Below, one piece after another: positions 40,801 through 46,887 of a DNA stretch of 51,867 nucleotides. Made by a program: the position numbers and the translations under genes. Under the pieces are notes generated by a model. The model was not told where the DNA came from, searched no databases, and saw only the letters and a program-made list of their open reading frames with translations. The stretch's first letter is position 1. Each line of letters starts with the position of its first letter. Origin of the DNA: a virus; IMG/VR virus record IMGVR_UViG_3300031594_000001, positions 1 to 51,867 of that record; one strand, 5' to 3'.

Positions 40801-41483
40801 CGCATCCCCCCATGAAAGGTTTGAAACGGTACAAACATAGAGGATGCACGTTCTTGGTCTTCGTATGCTGCCAGCTTAAACTGATACTCATACTCTTCTC
40901 TAAGAGGCGTTGCTCTAGCTGCAGCTTCGGGTTTCTTCATGGCTACATGAAACGCTAACCCTGATACAAGTGCAGGCACAAACCGTGGAGGTATATTGTT
41001 TGTTTCTCCCCCAACACCTGACGCAAGACCATCAATACCCTTTAGGCGAAAATACAGTAGTTGATAAGTCTGTGTAGTGTCCGGTGTGGGCCACAGTGTA
41101 AACTTTACTTCAGTAGGTAGCCGCTGCACATATATCTGCGTTGGCCGTCCTACAGTGTTCTTGTTAGTCTGCTGTGCATATGTAGACACGCTAACACGCT
41201 GCAACGCTGTATCTATCTGGTTTGTACCTGTACCAGTACGTAGCTGATGCTCAATAATGTCTATGGTATCTACGGGCATACTGTAATCTACTTGCCCTGC
41301 AGTCAGGTTGACAGTGCCAGAGTCAATAGTAAATAGGTTAAGACCCCTGTTCTGCCACTCTAGGGTTAAGATATTAAGACTACGACGAATAGTGCGTAAG
41401 TCATACCCAGATTGCATCTGCAAGCCAGCCCGTTCAAAGGCTTCCTCAAACAGTTCTGGTAGATCGGGTACGACTGTAGCCAT
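40797..41483 (-). CDS. head-tail adaptor / tail tubular protein A-like
   Basis: A 228-residue protein. N-terminal helices (LPELFEEAFERAGLQMQSGY; LRTIRRSLNILTLEWQNRGL) are followed by a beta core (GTVNLTAGQVDYSMPVDTID; VKFTLWPTPDTTQTYQLLYF) and a C-terminal helix (FVPALVSGLAFHVAMKKPEA then REEYEYQFKLAAYEDQER). The W-P-x-P strand followed by helices is typical of podovirus portal-bound adaptors such as T7 gp11 or P22 gp4-like proteins. It is related in layout to the protein at 38040-38696. Coupled to its neighbours by TAATG and ATGA. Confidence 0.75.
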   Translation of the reverse strand: MATVVPDLPELFEEAFERAGLQMQSGYDLRTIRRSLNILTLEWQNRGLNLFTIDSGTVNLTAGQVDYSMPVDTIDIIEHQLRTGTGTNQIDTALQRVSVSTYAQQTNKNTVGRPTQIYVQRLPTEVKFTLWPTPDTTQTYQLLYFRLKGIDGLASGVGGETNNIPPRFVPALVSGLAFHVAMKKPEAAARATPLREEYEYQFKLAAYEDQERASSMFVPFQTFHGGMR

Positions 41484-41737
41484 TATTTAGTCCTTTTCTT
41501 ACCACTAGCAGTAGTAGACCATTTTACACGCTTAGGCCCAGTTTTCTTTGTGGCCTCAGATTTAGTTATCTTAGACGCCACCTTTTTAGGGCGACAGGCA
41601 GGGTAAGGACGCTTGGACTTACCTTTAGCGGTTTTGCGTCCGCAGGCTTTGCCCGTCTTAACGTCTCTCCAATCTTCGCCAAACCATTTTCCAAGACCAC
41701 CCTTGGTACTAGGTTTTTTTGGTTTTGCTTTTGCCAC
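41483..41737 (-). CDS. small Lys-rich protein with KWF-W-CGR-YPACRP pattern
   Basis: An 84-residue, very basic protein starting with GTG. The pattern GGLGKWFGEDWRDVKTGKAC, then GRKTAKGKSKRPYPACRPK has two cysteines and recalls short basic proteins (DUF5872-like, by recall) of phages and nucleocytoplasmic large DNA viruses. The rest is Lys/Thr-rich. It overlaps the preceding small gene by 29 bases. A DNA-condensing or virion role is plausible from charge and clustering, but untested. Confidence 0.68.
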   Translation of the reverse strand: MAKAKPKKPSTKGGLGKWFGEDWRDVKTGKACGRKTAKGKSKRPYPACRPKKVASKITKSEATKKTGPKRVKWSTTASGKKRTK

Positions 41738-41903
41738 TTTTAGCTACCTTATTGTTGCCGCCAGACCAACCGCCACCTTTACCTTTATACCACTTAGAAG
41801 CCCAAGCATTTGCATAAGCGGAAGGATAAACATCAAACTTACTTCGGGCTGCGGACTTAGCCTTAGACCACAACGCAGCATTGGTAGGTTTTGCTTTAGA
41901 CAT
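41709..41903 (-). CDS. small Lys-rich protein with PSAYANA pattern
   Basis: A 64-residue basic protein. The segment ALWSKAKSAARSKFDVYPSA, then YANAWASKWYKGKGGGW matches a short module that I recall from phages and giant viruses (often written PSAYANAYAAKKYK). The tail is Gly/Asn/Lys. AGGG precedes the ATG. It overlaps both neighbours and belongs to the basic-protein cluster (41483-42428). No membrane or enzyme feature; nucleic-acid binding is inferred. Confidence 0.68.
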   Translation of the reverse strand: MSKAKPTNAALWSKAKSAARSKFDVYPSAYANAWASKWYKGKGGGWSGGNNKVAKSGKSKTKKT

Positions 41904-42138
41904 ACCGCCCTCGTGTCTTACCTCTTATAGCGCGACCATCCATTTTACCGCCACTACGCATTTTAAGTATGCCGCCTTTAGCACCTTTAAAAACACCTGC
42001 TTCTATCTGCTTTTGTATCTCTATTTCTTCTAAACGAATACGTTCTTTTTCAGCGGCAGCGGCTTCTGCATCTAAACGCTTTCGTTCCGCTTCGTTCTTA
42101 CGGCGATCTTGTGCCGTGTGTGTGTCACGTTTAGCCAT
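41896..42138 (-). CDS. small coiled-coil basic protein with GGILKM motif
   Basis: An 80-residue protein: a charged coiled coil (RRKNEAERKRLDAEAAAAEK; RIRLEEIEIQKQIEAGVF) then a basic Gly-rich tail (KGAKGGILKMRSGGKMDGRA, IRGKTRGRY). The GGILKM-x-S/P-GG motif is shared with the 1141-residue internal virion protein (GGILKMAPGG). It overlaps the next gene by 8 bases. It is probably a small virion protein or packing factor. Confidence 0.68.
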   Translation of the reverse strand: MAKRDTHTAQDRRKNEAERKRLDAEAAAAEKERIRLEEIEIQKQIEAGVFKGAKGGILKMRSGGKMDGRAIRGKTRGRYV

Positions 42139-42146
42139 AATTTATC

Positions 42147-42428
42147 CTAACACTTCCAGCGTTTTCTAGCCTGTCGTAGACGGCTATTCGGGTCTTTTGC
42201 TGCTTTGGGGAATTGTTTCATCTGTCCAGCAGAACGAGCGCAGAACGACTTGCGCCGCTTGGCATCTTTACTGCCTTTTTTAACTGTACCCGTAACAGCG
42301 GTTTTTAACTTCGATCCGGGGTTTTTACGTCTATACGCAGCAACACCCGCCTTCGTCATTCCCGCCCCAGACTTAGTGGAGCGGAAATTCTTTTTGTTAC
42401 GCTTCGGCATCTCACCCTTTGAAGCCAT
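42147..42428 (-). CDS. small basic protein with SGAGMTKAGVAAYRR pattern (DUF6321-like)
   Basis: A 93-residue, strongly basic protein. The pattern TKSGAGMTKAGVAAYRRKNP, then SKLKTAVTG, KRRKSFCARSAGQMKQFPKA and SRLRQARKRWKC recalls small proteins of phages and giant viruses (DUF6321-type, by recall), which are otherwise uncharacterised. It contains two cysteines and ends in KRWKC. It lies at the start of the basic cluster in transcription order. DNA binding or condensation is the obvious guess from composition. Confidence 0.72.
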   Translation of the reverse strand: MASKGEMPKRNKKNFRSTKSGAGMTKAGVAAYRRKNPGSKLKTAVTGTVKKGSKDAKRRKSFCARSAGQMKQFPKAAKDPNSRLRQARKRWKC

Positions 42429-42434
42429 AACGAT

Positions 42435-42719
42435 TTACTCTATGAGCAGGGTCATTACATTGTTAGTGCCTGTAAAGGCAGCAACAAAACAACCGTTGTC
42501 AGCAAGAATACCGTCATTAGGGATATATACATCATTCCAACCTACAGGCAGAGTTAGCTGAAGTATAATATCGCCCGTAGCACTACCACTACGAATGGTA
42601 AAAGCCGCAACCGCAGCAGCGTTAACTAGAACGCCCTGCAACCTACCGCGTGATGGGCCTACAAGAGCAGCAGTATCGCTTGCCGCAAAGTTGTAAGCTC
42701 GGACCTCTTGACCAGCCAT
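42435..42719 (-). CDS. small beta-rich structural protein
   Basis: A 94-residue protein, mainly beta (VRAYNFAASDTAALVGPSRG; VLVNAAAVAAFTIRSGSATG, then DIILQLTLPVGWNDVYIPND). It looks like a small jelly-roll or head-decoration type protein by composition and length. No family name is certain. It lies one gene after the small structural protein at 42731-43189, downstream of the capsid terminator. Confidence 0.65.
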   Translation of the reverse strand: MAGQEVRAYNFAASDTAALVGPSRGRLQGVLVNAAAVAAFTIRSGSATGDIILQLTLPVGWNDVYIPNDGILADNGCFVAAFTGTNNVMTLLIE

Positions 42720-42730
42720 TTAGCTACTCC

Positions 42731-43189
42731 TTACGTTACGTTGTTGCTTTGTGCATAGACAACGGTAACTGCGCCGACACCATTTCCAGTGTTTGCTGTG
42801 GTCACGATCAGCCTGTGGTCGCCTGTGCCTGTGTTTAGCCATTTCCCTGTGCGAGTTGCGTCAGTTCCGGGACTTGCCGCCACGATACCCACTGCATTAC
42901 CTTGAATAGCTCCAGCAGCAGTCAGAGTAGTTGCCGCGCCAACGCCGCCCAGACCAAGAGTTGTGGCTCCACCGCTCCACGCTGTAGTTACAGTCACATC
43001 AATTGAGATAAGCTGACTGTTCGGGGGAATAATAATATTTGTGGTCGTTGTTGTTGCTGTTTGATCAATCGCAGCAGTTTGCGAAAGGACAACAAAACCT
43101 ACGTTAGCCATGTTAGAACCAACGGTTGTTCCACTGGTTTCTTTAATCGTGCCTGATTTAATCGGGCCTGAGAAAGTTGTAGTACCCAT
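42731..43189 (-). CDS. beta-rich structural protein, possible head decoration
   Basis: A 152-residue, Thr/Ala/Gly-rich beta protein (TFSGPIKSGTIKETSGTTVG; NIIIPPNSQLISIDVTVTTA, then GDHRLIVTTANTGNGVGAVT). No motif of known function. AGGAGATCATC precedes the ATG. It is the first gene after the capsid terminator, so it may be expressed from its own weak promoter or by read-through. A particle-surface protein is likely. Confidence 0.65.
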   Translation of the reverse strand: MGTTTFSGPIKSGTIKETSGTTVGSNMANVGFVVLSQTAAIDQTATTTTTNIIIPPNSQLISIDVTVTTAWSGGATTLGLGGVGAATTLTAAGAIQGNAVGIVAASPGTDATRTGKWLNTGTGDHRLIVTTANTGNGVGAVTVVYAQSNNVT

Positions 43190-43214
43190 GATGATCTCCT
43201 GTCGTGGGTTAAGT

Positions 43215-43233
43215 CAGATGCAAAGCGCATCTG
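43215..43233 (-). promoter_or_regulatory. hairpin in the leader downstream of the capsid terminator
   Basis: CAGATGC/GCATCTG (43215-43221 with 43227-43233) with a 5-base loop gives a perfect 7-bp stem. It lies 25 bases upstream of the next gene's ATG and has no T run, so it is probably a leader structure rather than a terminator. Confidence 0.5.
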
Positions 43234-43266
43234 TCAGGGATGAATTAGTAATACAGTACCTTTAGA

Positions 43267-43296
43267 CAAAAAGAAAGGGGCAACCGAAGTCACCCC
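43267..43296 (-). terminator. rho-independent terminator after the major capsid gene
   Basis: Read leftward, GGGGTGAC-TTCG-GTTGCCCC (43296-43277) forms an 8-bp stem (two wobble pairs) with a UUCG tetraloop, followed by TTTCTTTTT. It lies 26 bases after the capsid stop codon. Partial termination here would give high capsid and lower downstream expression, as in many phages. Confidence 0.9.
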
Positions 43297-43321
43297 TATC
43301 AAATCAGCATTGACGCCTATC

Positions 43322-44227
43322 TTAGGCTCCGGGAGAGCCGTAGATACCCAGTGGGTCAGAGACACCAAACGAATAACGCTCACGCGCTTTGTAGCGCACG
43401 TTACCTGTATCGAAGTCGCCATCCATGCTGGTATTCATAGCAGTCCGCTCGAAATGCTTCATGCCATTAGGAATATCAGTGGTCATAAACCACGCATCCG
43501 CATCGGTCAGATAATGGTTAACCGTATAACCGCCCGGAATAGAACCGTTTGAGTTAAGCGCGTTAATATCATTATCGGCTGTACCCACACGATTTGTGGT
43601 TTCCAGCAAGCGTGTTGCCACAAACATAAGACCCGCAGGGATGATGAGCTTGCGAGGGCGCGCAGCGATAAGGAGACCACGTTCATCAACGTAGGCCGCA
43701 ACATCAATTACTGCTTGCTCAAGCGAAGTTTCATTCAAGTCCGCAGCTACCGCAGGGCGGTTGCCGTTTGTAGCACCTGATACTGTAGGGTGGTTAACAT
43801 TGAACAGTGTGACGCCATCACCTGAGTTAAAGGTGGCGAAGCCTGTGTTCAATAGAGCCGCTGCCTTAACCTGCTTGGTATAAGCCATAGCGCGAGCTAG
43901 TGCTTTAGTATAGCGGGTGGACAGTGAATCGTATAGGTTATCTTCCATCGCTTCTTCAGTGATAGAGAAACCCATAGCCACAGTTTCATGGTTGTAACGA
44001 GCAGTGAATGATTCCTGCGCGTTATCATACGAGATAGCAGAACCTTCGTTTTTGACGGGTGCAGCGCCAAAACCTGACAGTTTTACTTCCTCTTCAAAAC
44101 TACGCTCCGAAGACTCGGTTTCGTAGATGGCTTCATGCTCGTTTTCGTACTTGCCGTACTCTAAACCAAACAGGGCGTTGAGGCCCGGAAGAAGCTCTTT
44201 TAGCGCCTGTGCGCGAGAAATAGCCAT
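43322..44227 (-). CDS. major capsid protein, gpT-like
   Basis: A 301-residue protein resembling Mu gpT-like major head subunits (HK97 fold): an N-terminal segment (LLPGLNALFGLEYGKYENEH), then FTARYNHETVAMGFSITEEA, ALARAMAYTKQVKAAALLNT (spine helix), PRKLIIPAGLMFVATRLLET, and the C-terminal FETGNVRYKARERYSFGVSD-like region. AAGGAGATAAT precedes the ATG, one of the best ribosome sites in the window, as expected for the most abundant virion protein. A strong terminator follows the gene. Confidence 0.9.
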   Translation of the reverse strand: MAISRAQALKELLPGLNALFGLEYGKYENEHEAIYETESSERSFEEEVKLSGFGAAPVKNEGSAISYDNAQESFTARYNHETVAMGFSITEEAMEDNLYDSLSTRYTKALARAMAYTKQVKAAALLNTGFATFNSGDGVTLFNVNHPTVSGATNGNRPAVAADLNETSLEQAVIDVAAYVDERGLLIAARPRKLIIPAGLMFVATRLLETTNRVGTADNDINALNSNGSIPGGYTVNHYLTDADAWFMTTDIPNGMKHFERTAMNTSMDGDFDTGNVRYKARERYSFGVSDPLGIYGSPGA

Positions 44228-44238
44228 TGATTATCTCC

Positions 44239-44832
44239 TTACAGGCCAAGACCAGCGGTGTACGCATGTGACGAAGGATTGAACTTAACAATCACATCGG
44301 TAAATGCGTCACCCACGGTTGATCCGGGTGCGTTAACGAAATCTACAATCTTAAAGGCGACTGTGGCGGTGACAGCAGCAGTAGCTACATCCAGAGAGAT
44401 TCTGGAATTGCCATTGGCTGTATCTGGCGGAGTCTGATTAACAGCGCAGTTGCTGTGCATCAGAGTTTGCGCTACGGCAGCATCAGCTTGAATTTGGAAC
44501 AACGCGTTAGGGTCATCACAAATATAAGCCTGAGCATCGGCAGCAACTTGACCTGCAGGCCACTGGTTATTCTGAGTAAACCCACGAACAGTATCAGTGT
44601 ATGAACAGCCAAGAAAGACGCCAACAGTCCCAGCAGGGAACGCAGCAGCGTTTGTACCAACCTGAGTGACCTTTGTGATGGTGCCATTCGCGGCTACCTG
44701 CACAATGTCGCCGTTGGCGATAGCGGTGTTGAACCCAGAAGTAATAGGTAATTGGCGAGTTGATCCCGCAAAGGGACGCCCACCAATCGCATTAATAGGG
44801 CGCAAACCGTATGGAGTAGATGTAAGAGCCAT
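44239..44832 (-). CDS. capsid-associated structural protein
   Basis: A 197-residue protein encoded directly before the capsid in transcription order. The N-terminus (YGLRPINAIGGRPFAGSTRQ) and the beta-rich body (GDIVQVAANGTITKVTQVGT; SRISLDVATAAVTATVAFKI) recall the conserved capsid-neighbour protein of marine phages, possibly a decoration or minor head protein. The ribosome site GAGGAGAG suggests strong translation. No enzymatic motif. Assigned by position and pattern; function inferred. Confidence 0.75.
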   Translation of the reverse strand: MALTSTPYGLRPINAIGGRPFAGSTRQLPITSGFNTAIANGDIVQVAANGTITKVTQVGTNAAAFPAGTVGVFLGCSYTDTVRGFTQNNQWPAGQVAADAQAYICDDPNALFQIQADAAVAQTLMHSNCAVNQTPPDTANGNSRISLDVATAAVTATVAFKIVDFVNAPGSTVGDAFTDVIVKFNPSSHAYTAGLGL

Positions 44833-44877
44833 TTAAGTCTCTCCTCTATTACGATTTCACATACAGTAAGTAGTTAA

Positions 44878-45321
44878 CTACTTACCAAACGAGGTACGAG
44901 TAGACCGTTCAGGAGCCATAACGGGCATACGGGGATCAGATTCCCGCATGAAGTTCCTATCCACAGCGTCGGACTGATGTTGTGCAGTCTCCAACTGACC
45001 GTCGATTCGATCTTCTTGCAATTCTGTAGGTATTGCACATAGCAATAACCCACCGACTTCGACATTATCCTTAAAGCGCGAGTCAATATCGGACATGATC
45101 TTTAGTTCGGGGTAGTCTTCTGCTTTACAAGCTACATACCCTTCACGAAAGCGTTGAGAAACATTGGTCATATCACCGTTACCCAAGGTAGCTGTGCGAA
45201 TCCAACGAAACGACAAGCCGTCACGCGGTTCGGGGGTTGGCAACATAGATGCGCGCTTCCACGGTTTCCTACGTTCACCTGTTTCACGGGTGTCTAAAGA
45301 GCGAGGTTTGCGATCAGCCAT
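44878..45321 (-). CDS. conserved hypothetical head-region protein
   Basis: A 147-residue protein, charged and Arg/Pro-rich at both ends (RSLDTRETGERRKPWKRASM; PRMPVMAPERSTRTSFGK). The middle segment (GLSFRWIRTATLGNGDMTNV, then GYVACKAEDYPELKIMSDID) is more folded. It lies between scaffold and capsid-associated genes and overlaps the scaffold gene by 8 bases. It may be a head assembly or decoration factor; no family recognised. Confidence 0.7.
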   Translation of the reverse strand: MADRKPRSLDTRETGERRKPWKRASMLPTPEPRDGLSFRWIRTATLGNGDMTNVSQRFREGYVACKAEDYPELKIMSDIDSRFKDNVEVGGLLLCAIPTELQEDRIDGQLETAQHQSDAVDRNFMRESDPRMPVMAPERSTRTSFGK

Positions 45322-46249
45322 TGTTTAATTCCTTCAGCTTTTGCGCCGCGTAATCTTTAAGTGGTACTCCAAGTCGCTTGGCGATAGCGGCCTCAGAGGA
45401 GGTCAGTTTAATCGTTGTGCGTGATGTAGCAGTATTTCTACCACTTGGGGCCACCACGGAGCCAGCTTGACGTTGCGGTTTTCTGTCCTCGGTAACATCG
45501 TCAAACCTGTCTGGATAACGCTGCCGCATGGCACCATCAATTCGACTATAGTATGTATCAGAAGAAGAATCAACTCCTTCTTCTACTAGCTCCTGATGCA
45601 CAAGCATAGCGTATCGCTCCATACCCTTATCCTCGGTAAACCAAGAATTTTTAGCTACCCACTCTTGCGCCTTCTTATCAGGTTCAGGTGCGCGGGGTCT
45701 TGCTGCAGGTGCCTGCTGTTGCTGTGGAGCTTCTGGTGGTCTAGGTTTCCAGTTTTCAATGCGGTCAGCTTCGGTCTGTAGTTTTACCATAGCTGACTGC
45801 GCTTCAACTACCGCATCAGAGTCACCAGCATCATACGCTTGTTTGTAAGCAGCTTTTGCTTGAGTAAGTTCAGAACTGTTACGTGCTTTTGCCTGTGTGA
45901 TTAAGACGCCTTCACCCTCAGACAGGTTTTTGCGTAGTTTGTCAGCCTCACTCTTAGCACTTTGCGCGTACTGTATAGCCGCTTCACGTTCTCGTTCTGC
46001 TTCTTCTTTACGCCTGCGTTCTTCGTGATACTCAAACTTTAGTTTCTTAATCCGCTTCTGTACTGACTCACTGTGTTGTTGTAAGTCATCGTCCTCTGGA
46101 ATGTCAGCTTCTTCACCTTTAGCTCGGCGTGGTCGGCCTTTATCCTCTTCAGGAGTATCGTCTTCAACCTCTACAATAAGGTCATCCGATGATTCCATAG
46201 ATACTTCTACGGTGCCTGTATCTTCTACAGCTTGCTCTGCGCCACTCAT
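45314..46249 (-). CDS. capsid scaffolding protein
   Basis: A 311-residue acidic protein. Long coiled coil (VQKRIKKLKFEYHEERRRKE; then REREAAIQYAQSAKSEADKL), a Pro/Gln-rich linker and a compact C-terminal helical part (RTTIKLTSSEAAIAKRLGVP, LKDYAAQKLKEL) match the scaffold layout of podoviruses (T7 gp9-like). It sits directly upstream of the capsid cluster. It guides procapsid assembly and leaves before packaging. The stop of the GroES-like gene overlaps its ATG (ATGA), so chaperonin and scaffold are coupled. Confidence 0.82.
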   Translation of the reverse strand: MSGAEQAVEDTGTVEVSMESSDDLIVEVEDDTPEEDKGRPRRAKGEEADIPEDDDLQQHSESVQKRIKKLKFEYHEERRRKEEAEREREAAIQYAQSAKSEADKLRKNLSEGEGVLITQAKARNSSELTQAKAAYKQAYDAGDSDAVVEAQSAMVKLQTEADRIENWKPRPPEAPQQQQAPAARPRAPEPDKKAQEWVAKNSWFTEDKGMERYAMLVHQELVEEGVDSSSDTYYSRIDGAMRQRYPDRFDDVTEDRKPQRQAGSVVAPSGRNTATSRTTIKLTSSEAAIAKRLGVPLKDYAAQKLKELNNG

Positions 46250-46614
46250 GCTCTACTATACCCCCGTGGGTCTTCTACCACCGCTTCTACGGTGTCATCA
46301 TTGATAATACGAAACTCTTTACCCATCACCTTAAATCTAGTGCCTGAGTAAGAACGGAAGATTACAAAGTCTCCCTCCTCACAGTAGGGTCCGCTGGGAA
46401 ACCGCTCTTTGTCTGTGTAAGCCTCGGGTCCGGTTTTTATAACAAACCCAATGATAGATGCTGTCTCTTCCATGGATTTAAGAGCATCAGGCATAATAAC
46501 GCCGCCTTCTGTCTTTCCATCTAGTTCTGGGACTGCGATTAAAACTTTAAAGCCTTTAGGCTCGGGAAGTTTAGCCTGTAGTTCGCTATCTTCCAACTTG
46601 TTCGCCGCGTACAT
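46246..46614 (-). CDS. GroES-like co-chaperonin
   Basis: A 122-residue protein with the Cpn10 fold pattern: PKGFKVLIAVPELDGKTEGG (roof strand and mobile-loop entry), VIMPDALKSMEETASIIGFV, the dome strands EEGDFVIFRSYSGTRFKVMG and the C-terminal strand EFRIINDDTVEAVV. It is longer than bacterial GroES (about 97 residues) owing to short insertions. Phage co-chaperonins of this type replace host GroES to fold the capsid protein inside GroEL. Its place, coupled to scaffold and just before the capsid genes, fits this use. CTAGGAGAG precedes the ATG. Confidence 0.88.
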   Translation of the reverse strand: MYAANKLEDSELQAKLPEPKGFKVLIAVPELDGKTEGGVIMPDALKSMEETASIIGFVIKTGPEAYTDKERFPSGPYCEEGDFVIFRSYSGTRFKVMGKEFRIINDDTVEAVVEDPRGYSRA

Positions 46615-46635
46615 TTTACTCTCCTAGCAGTGATT

Positions 46636-46670
46636 AAAGGCTCACAGCGCCTTTGCGTGGATTATCCACG
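46636..46670 (-). promoter_or_regulatory. paired hairpins in the leader of the GroES-like gene
   Basis: Two adjacent stems: AAAGGC/GCCTTT (46636-46641 with 46649-46654, 7-base loop) and the near-perfect palindrome CGTGGATTATCCACG (46656-46670). They lie 22 bases before the GroES-like ATG at 46614. Neither is followed by a T run. They may stabilise or pause transcripts between the portal and chaperonin genes. Confidence 0.5.
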
Positions 46671-46695
46671 TAACTTTGCCATACAACTAAAAGTT

Positions 46696-46884
46696 CTATG
46701 GATCAATATACCGTTGTTCTACTTCTTTAATCTCTGCGACTGTGTTGCCCAACGCTTCGTACTCGCCCACAAACTTCCAGTATTCTCTGTCATTTGTAGC
46801 GCCACCACCTGCTAGATGATGACGTATTGCGCTACGTTGCTCCTCTATACGGTTCAACACCGTTAGGAATATGCTCTGCTCCAC
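46696..46884 (-). CDS. small coiled-coil hypothetical protein
   Basis: A 62-residue helical protein starting with GTG (AGGGACTAATAC before it). The pattern SIFLTVLNRIEEQRSAIRHH, then YWKFVGEYEALGNTVAEIKE is that of a small protein often found right after the portal gene in marine phages. Function unknown. It may be a morphogenesis factor. The portal stop lies three bases upstream of its start. Confidence 0.7.
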   Translation of the reverse strand: MEQSIFLTVLNRIEEQRSAIRHHLAGGGATNDREYWKFVGEYEALGNTVAEIKEVEQRYIDP

Positions 46885-46887
46885 GTA

